A DNA stretch of 64,000 nucleotides, taken from assembly GCA_035610835.1 (NCBI GenBank), contig CM069441.1:98698180-98762179 (forward strand), written 5' to 3'. The stretch comes from Ophiura sarsii (lineage: Eukaryota; Echinodermata; Ophiuroidea; Amphilepidida; Ophiuridae). This document shows positions 31,183 through 43,000 of the stretch, piece by piece. The position numbers and the translations under genes are program-made. The stretch's first letter is position 1, and every line of letters begins with the position of its first letter. The notes below the pieces were generated by a model that had not been told where the DNA came from, searched no databases, and was given only the letters and a program-made list of their open reading frames with translations.

Positions 31183-33062
31183 TTTTTTTCAAAGTAAAAA
31201 ACAGGACCTTAGATGACTCTTATTTGACCATGAATAACCCACGTATTACACCCCTTGACCCACACCATTAAGGATAGTAACTCCTAACCTAAGATCTTAT
31301 ACTAAATTATTTTATTCATTCTTATCAAAAGTATGATTTTTCAACAATGTTTTCTATGTAAAATACAATTTATTTCAAAATCAACATCGTAATTAAAAAC
31401 GTCCTAGATAGAGATGCAGGAAAATGAAAGTGGGTAAATTACATACAGTAAGTCCTTCAGTTTGACCCAGGAAATGGAAAATAGACATTAATCAAAACAA
31501 AAAACCCAACAATTTTTGCCTGCTTATATACTGGAAAGTCTATGTGGTATCATAGAAGAACACTCCTTTCTGTTAAATTAGAAAACAAAGTTACGCCAAG
31601 GTATGAGAACCTGGGTCACGTATGAGTGAGTAGTTATACATTTTGATAGATTTTAAACATGAACATAACATTGACATTCATCACATTCCTGGACGACAAA
31701 ACATTGACTATATCATTGCTATGATTACACTTGAATACCTGTGAACACGCTGTAGTTACGCTTGCTTGCCTTCAAGAATTGAAACACATAATTAACTCTG
31801 ATGATATGATAGCCGTTAGATAGAAATCGGTACCTTTGGAAATTTCACGAAAAATGGTCCAGCTCAGAGGGATTAACCAAGGTGATAAATAAACCATCAC
31901 ATTGTTCATATCTCATTTAAAATCAGATAATATTGTTATTCGGCATTATCAACTTCAGTGCCCTACGAATGTATTAACACTTCTGATTATTACTGTAGGC
32001 CTATACAGTTTTTACAAGTTTATATAGAATTTGGAAATGTATATCACAGATTACAAATAAAGTGGATGGCCAGAATTTCATATAATTCGTATGTAAAACT
32101 TCCAATACACACAAAAAAGTACGATCATGAAGGACTTCGCGGTCATCAAACGATTTCAAAAAGTCATCCAGAACAGGTCAGACTATTTCTTCAATATTAA
32201 AATCAGAGCATCAAAGCGTAATTGATTTAAGAAATTATTGGATTTTGTGAATAAAACAAAATTATGGTTGATTGAAGGAATTCGTGGTCTAAAATCGAAC
32301 TTAACGACATGTTTGATATAGATAAGGTGTTTGACTTTGCGTGGCTGATGCGGTTAGACGGCACGCGTGCGTTCATTCATGGTCTGCAGACCTTTATCAA
32401 CTTATTATTACCACACACCATGAAGTTACCTAGTGGTTTATGCACAAATTGAATGAAGTTTGTCCTAACAAGTTTTTTGTCAAGACGAAATTTGCCGGAA
32501 TTTCTCCTATGTACGCCATTATTGTGAGATCATAAGATTCATATCACTTTATCTGCGTTTTATGTCATTACAGTCGGATAATGTATAACCATACTCTTTA
32601 TTGATATTGAGAAAACAAAATGGAATTGAACCAATTTCGTTTCAGACATAATACTGAATAATACAAAGGCTGTACTGTATTACATTAAGTAAAACAAATA
32701 TCAAAAACATTGGTCTGAAATTTAAAATCACATTCATGTTTTTGATAATGTACTTACTTCCTTTTAGTTAATTTGAAAGACTGGGAAAATAGATCCTTTA
32801 TGTATCTTGCATAGGGTTTCCATGTGGAAACATCTAAACAAGCACTTTTAAAACAAAAACGTTATTTGAAATCGACATCTTAGACAATAATATTAATTGA
32901 TGCTGGTTAAATTATGCAAATTTAAAACATCAAGGATTGCTATTTTGACACCGTATATGAATAGAAATACGTGTCAGTACTTCCAGATGATAATTTGTAA
33001 CGTTTATTTTGATAACTGTGGAAATTACAAAGGCGGAACTGATAGTTGATACTGATACTATA
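31183..33062. other. Intergenic, nothing recognised
   Basis: No supported gene. A short GC-richer patch lies at 32330-32400. Confidence 0.5.
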
Positions 33063-33486
33063 CAGTCCTCAAAATAAGTAACTGACCAGGTAATAAATAG
33101 GCCTACGCTCTTAACTCCAACACTATATACATTATAACTCATGCGTAAAAATATAAAATTATAAAGTTGTACAGACATTTCTTCTCTTTAATTTATGATA
33201 TGATACGTGAAGATTGACTGATAATTAACACGGCTGTGCGTCCAAAACTAAAACAAAGTCCGTTTCTGATTTCAACATTTTGTACTTCTACACGCAGCCT
33301 CGGTGTAGCAATAGGCAGATTATTGATTAACTGACAACTCAGTAATAGTAAGATGAGGATTGATTGGGGATGCTTCAATTGATCAATGCAGCCCATACAC
33401 ATACTTGTCACATAATCCTTGATATATCCTGCGTGTACTTACTTATGTCGATCTCGATCGGACTTCGTGATGGCTCGCCATATTAC

Positions 33487-35093
33487 TCAGTCCCTCATGC
33501 ATGCTTTCATCTCCTCATCATTCAGCCCTGTGTCTTTCGCCAAGATGTCCAAGTATGTTAAGGCTGGGCGGCCGACAGATGTATTTCCGTGTTTGGGTCT
33601 CCATAACAGAAGGACAGATACTATCTCATTTTCTCTTCTCATACAATGCCCGGCAAATCTCATACTTCGATCTGTGATGTTTTCTGATACCTTTTGTAAG
33701 TTTCCATACAGGTCTTTGTTCGGTACCTTGTCTTTCCAACTAATGTTGAGTGCAGTTCTCAGCATTCTAGTGTAGCATCCATCTAGAGATTTTTCAGTAT
33801 GTTGGTGATGGTCCATGTCTCAACTCCATACAGTAGAACACTTTGAACAATAGCTTGGAAAAGTCTAATTTTTATTTTTGGACAGAGGCTGGATTTCCAC
33901 ACCTTGTTCAGAGCATTGCAGGCCTAATTCCAAGTAAGTGCTTTACGTAGTTTTATGTCATTCTGGCTACTACCTACCCAAGCTCCCTGGGATTTGAAGT
34001 CCTTTGAAGTTTTTAGCTGTACCGCTTGGTGTTTGGTGAAATACCACGTATTTGGTTTTCTTAGAATTCATGTGGAGCCCAGTGCCGCTTCCTCAACATA
34101 TTTCAGCAGCTTCTGCGCCTGCTCCTTAGTGTCAGAAAGTAATGCTATGTCATCTTCAAATTCAAGATCCGTGACTTTCTTTGGCCATATTCTTCGACTT
34201 TGTCTAGGCTTCATGGTGAATCCTAGTTCCTCTTCTCTCCCACTGATAGCTATTCTTAAGCAATAATCAAGGATGATTATGAATAGGTAGGGAGCAAGGG
34301 TATCTCCTTGGAGTACTCCTGCTAGGATGTCGAACAGTTCCGTGTCGCCATCAGGTGATCTAACTTTGGTTCTTGTGTTTCTGTAAGTTTCATCAATTGC
34401 ATCTGTTATATCTTGTGGAATACCGTATGTTTTGAGTATCTTGGTCATTTCCCCACGATGTATGGTGTCGAATGCCCTTTTGAAGTCAATGAATGTTATG
34501 ACTGCAGAGAGATTATTGGAATGTATACCTTCGACGATTCTCCTGAGTCCAAGAATGTGTGAGGTAGTGCCTCTTCCCTCGCGGAAGCCATTCTGGTTAG
34601 TTCGAAGTAATTCATCTATAGGTGAGGTCTTATTCTGTTGAGAATCATTCTGTTGAGAATCATTCTGTTGAGAGTCATTCTGTTATATATCTTGGCCACA
34701 ATGGATTTCAGACATATGCCTCTGTAGTTTCCTGCTTGACTTAGGTCACTAGATTTTGGGACTGGAATCAGGTTCAATATTGCTCACTGGTCAGGTTTTT
34801 GCTTTTCTAGGAGGGTCTTATTACAGATGTCCAGTATCATCAAGATTGCATCTTATCAGGAATTCAGGTGGAATGTTGTCCTCTCCAAAACTTTTCCCCT
34901 CCTTGATAGATTTCTTGGCTTTCTGGTACTTAGTGTTATTGAAGGCAGTACACTTAATTGGTAGTTCTTCGAAAATCATTGGGATGTCATCATCTTTATC
35001 AGTCACTACCGGTGGATTTCCTAGGAAGTTGTTGGAAGTGGCAGTACCAATTATTGAAACGTTCTTCCTTTGTCTTTCCTTTGAGGATTCCAT
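33487..35093 (-). pseudogene. Non-LTR retrotransposon reverse transcriptase, broken
   Basis: Read from high to low coordinates: 35093-34821 encodes the pre-RT region with a GKxxGxDxIPPEFL-type motif; 34448-34068 encodes RT motifs GVLQGDTLAPYLF and FEDDIAL; 33816-33487 encodes the C-terminal segment (ALNISWKDKVPN, GRPALTYLDIL) found downstream of RT in many invertebrate endonuclease-RT proteins. The frames do not join: shifts occur in between and a 16-base tandem repeat (34635-34683) interrupts the coding part. The catalytic box reads FEDD where F/YADD is normal. No endonuclease domain is seen. Dead copy; clade uncertain. Confidence 0.8.
34635..34683. repeat. 16-base tandem repeat within the RT relic
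   Basis: ATTCTGTTGAGAATC repeats about three and a half times, one copy with GAGAGTC. Confidence 0.85.
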
Positions 35094-35363
35094 TCCTAGA
35101 GGTTTATTCTTCCACTTACCTCGTTAATGAGCTCCCAAGATAATCCTACGTGTAGAAGAACAAAATGGTAAAACGTAAACTGCCCTTTGTTTCAATCTTT
35201 TCGTTGTAGCGTTCTTAATTGTTACCGATCATAACGTGTAATATATCAAATGGAAGAGAAGACATTTATTTATAACTTTAACATTTAATATGTTTACGCA
35301 GGAGCTACAGTGTTGGAGTTAAGATCATATTTATTACCGGGTCAGTTACCTTTTTTAGGACTG

Positions 35364-36379
35364 TTTACAATTTTAACATATTTAAAGATATTATTCTACC
35401 ATGAGGAAAGTGAGGCCAAAATAAAGAAATTCGTAAATGAGGCATTACCCTATAATCGTGTAAGAGGTCAACGTGTGGACGAGTTTAGATATGCATACTG
35501 ATACTGATACCCTTTTTTCAACAAAAGAGGTGTTGTTACAGCAAAAGAACACTTCAGTTAACAATTTATAGGCTAACTGATATTGTTATGAATAGGCACA
35601 TATTTCCTGATTGCAATTCTGGTATCTACAATTAGGTTTAAATACATTCTACCGGTTGATTACTCCAAATGCACATTAAGATGCATTGTTGTATTTGCTC
35701 ATTTCTGCAAAGTAAAAATGAAAATGAAAATGATTAAAATATTCGCCATTAAATGGGGGTGGGGGAGTTGCAACCCTGTACCTGCTACCAAATGCAATGA
35801 AACGACAAGTCCTCATTGTACGTCACAAAGAAGTCAAAGAATGCATCAAGTTAATGATAGCCAGAGCCGAGCAGAGTCATGAAGAATTCTTTCAAATTAG
35901 TCGCATAATTAAGAAGTTAGATAATTGTAAACCACAAAAATCAAATATTGATGCTCACAAAGAATTCTAGTAATGTCAAAAAAGAAAGGGAAAAAAGACA
36001 AAATCGACATGTGGCCGGATATTTCACGTTTTTGTAAATCTTATTGACAAAGGTGGGCAAAATGGCTAGGTAATGGTAACTTTTTTAATTTGTGCAATAA
36101 ATTAGTTCACTAACGTGTTAGATGTCTGTTGTTGAAATGTTTACAAATCACCACCATGAAATATGGCATTATATTTGGTACGCCAAGCAAACATATTCGC
36201 GTCTCTGCATGCTGTGCGGCGTACAGAATGTAGTTGTAGTCGATATGATTGAGACAGTATTCTTACGGTACATGGCATATCTTATATACATAACGTTATG
36301 GTAGATGTACTGCATTAGGTTTAAAAAAAAGTGAGTCTCACACTCACAAGATGCTATGCGAAATGTATTTTTAAAAAAC
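35364..36379. other. Intergenic, upstream of the minisatellite
   Basis: No supported gene or promoter motif. Confidence 0.45.
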
Positions 36380-36670
36380 CGTGGATCTATGGTGGAAGCA
36401 TAGATCCTTGGATCTATGGTGGAAGCATAGATCCTTGGATCTATGGTGGAAGCATAGATCCTTGGATCTATGGTGGAAGCATAGATCCTTGGATCTATGG
36501 TGGAAGCATAGATCCTTGGATCTATGGTGGAAGCATAGATCCTTGGATCTATGGTGGAAGCATAGATCCTTGGATCTATGGTGGAAGCATAGATCCTTGG
36601 ATCTATGGTGGAAGCATAGATCCAAGGATCTATGGTGGAAGCATAGATCCTTGGATCTATGGTGGAAGCA
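36380..36670. repeat. 27-base palindromic minisatellite
   Basis: About 10.7 copies of a 27-base unit made of GGATCTATG, GTGGAAG, CATAGATCC and TT. The two 9-base arms are perfect complements, so each copy can form a hairpin. Units are identical except that the tenth junction has AA for TT. Being a multiple of three, it is open in several frames on both strands (one reads PWIYGGSID repeats); this is not evidence of coding. Confidence 0.95.
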
Positions 36671-36988
36671 AGAAAATGAAGGTGATATGGTACTTCACAA
36701 TGTGAAATTACAATGAAGAAGTACAGTCCAATAAATCACTGGAGTCAGTTATTTTTCTTGAGTTTTAAAACAGTATTTAAAAATACTATTTTAATATTGA
36801 AAAAAAAAAAATCCATTACATACAGTCACAACTTGGTTTACACCATCATTTTCAAAGGTTCAAGAAAAACAAGAAGTTATACGGTAACATGCGACTTTTC
36901 AAAGCTACGCTCAATGTCTTTTGAGACAAACTTTTTATTTGGCTTTATACACAGGAATGATTCAAATTATCTTGATTTACCTTTACAG

Positions 36989-37081
36989 GATCAATCTGTT
37001 ATATAGTTAAGTGAATCATGGCTTCTCTGCTGTCCATTGGTTTGGCGCTTGTCAGCTTTTTCATGGTGCTGTCTGTTAATG
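36989..37081 (+). CDS. Gene 2 signal-peptide exon
   Basis: ATG at 37018 has A at -3 and G at +4, a good start context. It encodes MASLLSIGLALVSFFM and VLSVN, a hydrophobic signal peptide, then GTAAGT after 37081 (phase 1). TTTACAG just before 36989 may be an acceptor, in which case an untranslated first exon lies upstream; the coding part is 37018-37081. Confidence 0.72.
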
Positions 37082-40000
37082 GTAAGTAGGATTTACAGGG
37101 TGTACCAAAATGTTGATACTCTCAGGGCTTGAAGATTTTCTGAAAATGTGAGGTAAATGCTTGGTTTGCATGTTGGCAATTAAAGTCGAAAAAACACTTT
37201 ACCAGGTTTACTCGATACTTTACTTTAACTTTACTTTTCAAAATAGATACAGTTCATCCAACAATGATGACAAAGCATTATATGGAATACAAATGTCACA
37301 ATAATAGCAACAAATTATATAATTTCGTGTCACACAGTCAAATTTGTATATTTTACATGTGAAGGTTGCATATTAACAATGTTGCAAAGTTCCTATTACA
37401 AAAATGAAAGTAGGCATGCGTTACTGTTTGGCATGCTATTTACCTTCTGAACTTAAATTGCTGAAGCATATCTTTTCGTCTACGGTTCGATTGAAATGAA
37501 ATAAAATGATAGCTCATTTCTGTGGCATTCCTTGTAACGCATACCAAACCGGAAACCTAAACCTTACTTTAATTTGTGTTACCCCTGTTAACACATTCCA
37601 CGCAGCTGTTTTACCATGATTCCAAATATGGTGATGAAATTCAATAATTATGACATTTTTGAAATGTTTTGTGAAATTTTGGAATGTCGTCTGCAGACAA
37701 CTGCCGTGTGGAAAGTGTTAAAAGTTTTGAACACACTGAATTATGTAGGCTACATTATCATATTCTAAGAGTGTCGTAAGTGTGCGGAACACGTTTTGAG
37801 CTGTTGAACTTTTGCGAGAAGTGGTGCAGATGTACAATGGTGGTCGGTGTAATAATTTGCATTCAGTACGATGATGTGTGACAGTGCCTGTTGGTGATGT
37901 CAATGCAGTTTTACCAATCAACTAAAAGGTCGATGCTCACTATAATAAATGAATACATGTATGTTTGAACCTAATTAGAAAGAAATAATAGTTGTCAGAT
38001 ATTTGACACGGGAGAAATGGAGCACATGAGGCGGAATAATCGAATAGCGTAACAATTATTTAACACAAATTAAAATTAAAATTAAAATTTCGAGTGATTT
38101 CAACACCTCAACAAGTCAATTTATTAAAAAGTATTAAAACGAGATACAATTACTGATTGGTATAAACTTCAGATATCATAGGGATAAATTTATTACACAC
38201 AGTTCTAGAAAAAGAAGGTTCAGTAGCGTTTAACATGTCAAACAATAGGAATACTTACAATCCGAGTACCTACAAATGTAAGGCAAATCAATGGTGTATA
38301 ATTCGATTGCTCTTTCGGTCTTTTTGTTATTTTACACACAAATGAGCAATGAGTTTTGATATGCTATAGATTATTCATGAGGCCCTGGAATATGGAATTG
38401 CTCTGTTTTACGACTCGCCCATGTAAATTATTAATAACAATATCAACAAATAATTAAAATGACTGGTACAGTTTCGCGTGAACCACGTTTTATATCCTCA
38501 TGGAAAAGTCGAAACAGTGATATGTTACAAAAAAACTGTTTTTAATCGTAAGCCTAATTTTTGTTTTGATGTGCCCCCCTCAGAATTAAGAAAATTTTAA
38601 AAATATGCATGAAAATGGTGCAATCTGGTGCATACTTTTAACTAAATTGTTGACGATTATGTGTTCAAAATAATCAAATGAGATGTGTATATTGCATAAT
38701 CATGATATGGGTGACTATCACAAGACAAATTACATTGGTTGAAAAATGCAACACTCCAGTGGCGTAGGTAGGTTTTCATATTGGGGAGGGGGCAATACAT
38801 GAAAGTGAACAAAGATTGTTTACAAAAGAAGTGCGCGCGTACCGCGCGAAATTGACTTTATATTTATTTTTGCTATGATTGAGGTACATTTTGGGTCTAA
38901 ACAAGCTTGTACCCAAACCTATTGTATTTTGGGGACACATGCGCGCGTCGCGCGAAAGATTTTCATCCGTGTACTTTGACTAAGTCTTAAACAATGAATT
39001 GCGTAATACTTGAACCAATTGTCGAAATTCAAAAGTACACTGCGTTCACGTTGCTATCATGGTGATGAAAGAGCCCGTAGGCCCCTTGCTATTGTAAGTT
39101 TGTAACAGCTCGTAGGTGATCATCAACTAGACCTGTCATCTGAGGGCCTTCTATAATTATACGTGCGATCTCATGCGAGACATGAAAATACTTGTATATA
39201 TCATATCCTGTTTATATAGGGCTTTAATAGAGGCAGATTTTTTTGTTAAAAAATGCAACGTCTTAATTGACAGAAGACAGAAGACATTCTTTCGTGGTTG
39301 TGACTGACACAGAAATGCTATGATATATTGCGGTGAATTTGTAATTTTCTATTATGTCATTGATCGATATCGGCTAGAGAGGAGAGATGTACAGAATATC
39401 GATTAGCAATATATTGTGCATTTAATAAAACACCTTCAACGTGTTCAATTTCACCTTCGATTGAATGGGTGCAGCTGAATCAGAATGCATAAACGCGGTT
39501 TTATCAAATATGTCGAATTGTGTATGTAATGAATGAAAAAGTAATATTTACTAATTGGTCATTTGTCACAGGATCAAAGCTTATTCCTTGGCCTGAGAGT
39601 CAAACCGTGAAAAGCGTGCACAAGTTTACTGGCAATTATGAAGTCGTTAAAATTTCACGGATAGTAAATGCTTTCATACATTTCCAAAGCATATGGTTAC
39701 TCTAAGTAAACAAAAGGTATAGATACATTTGTAACTGTCACACATGACGTTCCTTTTCTTTTCTTGACCATTTTTGAATGCATAACAAGTCCTGCTTAAG
39801 TAACCGATTCAAGTTGAAATACAGAAATGAAATGTAGAAACAGAAAAACAAACACATTAATTAGGAAAGTGATTAGGGATGAAGGTTAAAAAGACACGGT
39901 AAAACGACGTTTAATGTGCTTAATATGCCGTGGTAGTTTTAAAAACCGTATAATTTGACTTTCCACAATTTATCCTCTGACTTATCTGATTGAAAAAGTA

Positions 40001-43000
40001 ATTCTGTTTCAACTAATACTACTTATGGCTGATTTCTTTGTAATGACTCTGATAAGCGCCATCGGTGTCAATAACGATAGTAGCCAGGGAGCTGTTACTG
40101 CAGGTGTTCACTATCGAAGCCAAATTCATGATAAGTGGTGGTTAAGAGTAAATATTCCAAAAATATATAAAAAATTGGTCATTATATCTTTTTCTCTCTT
40201 AAAAAAGAGGGATGGGGTGGTGAACATCCCAAAACACCACTTGGCTCGGCATGTGCCTGTTTTGTTTATCTTACTACACAAAATGCTACATGTACACCAC
40301 GATGCCTGACTTTTTTCTATGGAGGTCTAGTCTCCCTCTAGCCCACCTTTTTATAGAGCTGATTAAGTAACAATTCTATATCAAGCAAGTTGTGTTTTAT
40401 AATACGAGCGTATCTTAATGAGGTCAGATACTAATCAAGTGGACTACTATAACGACCCTGGAAACCAATAGAAAATAGATTATGAAGGTTTTCATGGAAA
40501 GGAAAATATACAAAAGTACACTGCCAGGTTATTCATAAAACAGAACGTTCCTTGGTTTTCCGTATTGATTATTCCCGTGAATTGGACAATGTTCCCTGTC
40601 GACACTATAGTTCTTATGTGTGTTTTTGTTGCGCAAGAGACAATCACTGAAATACAGGTTTATAATATAATTTCCAAAAAGTAGAAAGGTAAAATTAAAA
40701 TAGAAAATCGTTACGATCACTTCGCTTCATTTACCAGGCTACCGACACGACACACACAATGTATCAGCACTTAGATTGTAATATCCCCTAACAGCTCCCA
40801 AATTTCGCTTGGGTCGACGAGGCAATTGAGACTAAGTACCTTGCCCAAGGATACAAACACGTTGGCTATAGCGGGGCTAGAACTCACAACCTTTATATCA
40901 TGAGCCCTGTATGCTATCCACTAGACCACACATGCCCTATAGGGTGGCTATAGCGGGGCTAGAACTCACAACCTTTGTATCATGAGCTCTGCATGCTATC
41001 CACTAGACCACACATGCCCTATAGGGTTATATGACGTTTTGACCAAGAGAAAACAGTATATTAGTATCTTATGAAGTGGAATGTGCTCAAAAGTCCATAC
41101 AATTTGCTTCTTATAACCCAGCCTTCAATAATTGATAAGCGGGGTTAATAAAAAGATGTAATGACCAATTATTTTATATATTTTTGGAATGTTTACTCTT
41201 AACCCCCGCTTATCAATTATTGTCATTTGAAATGCCCTTTTCAGCCAACAAGAAATGCCATTGCATTCCATTGCCCTCGTAGTCTCCTTTAGAGTTACGG
41301 TTTTAAAACTCTATGTGAAACAAAAACATATAAATGAGACAATACATACAGTACCTCTCACTCTGAATGGATTTAATAATCCAATTTCTTCATTTGTTAA
41401 TTAGGTTTTTTAATCATGTGCTTGGGATACAAAAACTTGGGACAATTTGATGCACTTTTTTCTGCAATTATTGAAAAACCATTGTTTTGTCAAAATATCA
41501 ACAATTGCTTATGTATGTTTAAATGTTGAAACAAGAAAGGTCTTCATTACATCATACATTATAGTTTTTAGATTCTGCAATTAATGAAAAACCATGTTAT
41601 TGTTTTATTTACTTCATTAATCCACAATTGCTTATGTATGTTTAAATGTTGAAACATGAAAGTCTTCATTACATCATAGTTTTAATATCTCTTAAAATAG
41701 ACAAAATGCACTTCATTATTTTGACTCCAAATTATAACCCTCTAACTATCAACCAAACACTGAATTTCATCTCACTTCATATCTTTCAGCTCAATTTGCT
41801 ACAGATACAGACCCACCCATAATCACGTTCTGCCCGCAGCCTGTTAGTTACACCATCACGAAAGATGACTTCATCCTGTTGGAGTTCACCCCAGCTGATG
41901 CCCAAGCACAAGATGCGGGATCAGGGATACGTTCTGTGGAAATAACCATAGAACCGAACTCGAAATATCCACAATATCCATATGTGCCATCCAGTGAGAA
42001 CTCAGTATACGTAGCCATTGGAAATTCTGTTAAGGTCACCTGGACGTTCACGGATAATGCTGGCAATGTTGCTGAATGTAAAATTACTCGTTATGTAATA
42101 GAACAAGGTAAGTTGTCAAAATCAGAAAGAATTATTCGGAAAATTCGGGTAGAAACTTAGATGAGAATATTGCAGGGCTATTTGGTTATGATGGGCTTTC
42201 AAGCTATTCCTTGTGGAGATGTTTGTAAACTTAGTAAAGTTCAAACTGATACTAGAAACACTTTATTTTTGGCCAGTACACAGCATCACGTGCTGTATGG
42301 ATTGATTAATATTTTGTTAGCGTAGTGCAGGCTAGAATATGTTATAACCGTTATACCGGGTCAAATGAGTGGCTCACGCTAACTTTGTTTGGAACCACTG
42401 ATCAAATTGATCATAACACAAAGCCTATGGTATATCGTAATTCGGAACAGATGTAAATGGGCTGAGGTTTGAACCAGTAACCATGAGTCACTAACATGCA
42501 CTACGTCAATGAATTCATTAATACAGTGATTCTGGTCACCCCTCCATTGAGATTTTATCTTCTTAAAAATGTTGATTGGTAGGATTGTTTTCCAATGTTC
42601 AATTTTGAAAAGCAATCATAAAAGGTTCCGCGGCAAACTAAATTAAAATGGACCGGATTGATAACGAGATGAAATTTGATTGGGAACTAAAGCAAACAAT
42701 TAAAACTAAAATAGAAAAAAAACTTTATTACATGAAATTGTTAGGAAAATACATATTACGGGTCTAACCGATCGGTCCAGACGCCATTGTCATTGACAAG
42801 TTCAGTAATAGTAGTGTGATATTATCAGGGAAGATCCAGGGTTGCACAAAGTTGTTTCTTCCCCAGGAGCTAGGTTTTGGGCTTACCATTTCCCCACCTA
42901 CACTTACAGGTTTGATAAAAATCAGATTACAATATGTGTGTGAGCTATGGTGTTATTTAGATTTAGCAGTACCATTGTACTCATTTTACATTTAGGAAGA

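Larger units (their letters stand above)
33063..35363. mobile_element. TA-type inverted repeats flanking a reverse-transcriptase relic
   Basis: CAGTCCTCAAAATAAGTAAC at the left, preceded by TA, and GTTACCTTTTTTAGGACTG at the right are inverted. The next about 120 bases of each arm also match the two halves of the hairpin at 28290-28524. Between the arms lies a minus-strand LINE fragment (33487-35093). Either a LINE inserted into the loop of a miniature element, or two half elements are juxtaposed. Confidence 0.7.

Noticed and set aside
36380..36670. CRISPR array
   Set aside because: The units are contiguous with no unique spacers, and the DNA is eukaryotic.
36331..36716. Frames encoding PWIYGGSID or LWWKHRS repeats
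   Set aside because: Produced by a 27-base repeat with no stop in several frames on both strands. No splice or start context supports translation.
40864..41018. Two functional tRNA genes on the minus strand
   Set aside because: The acceptor stems do not pair and a SINE core follows, so they are tRNA-derived repeat heads.
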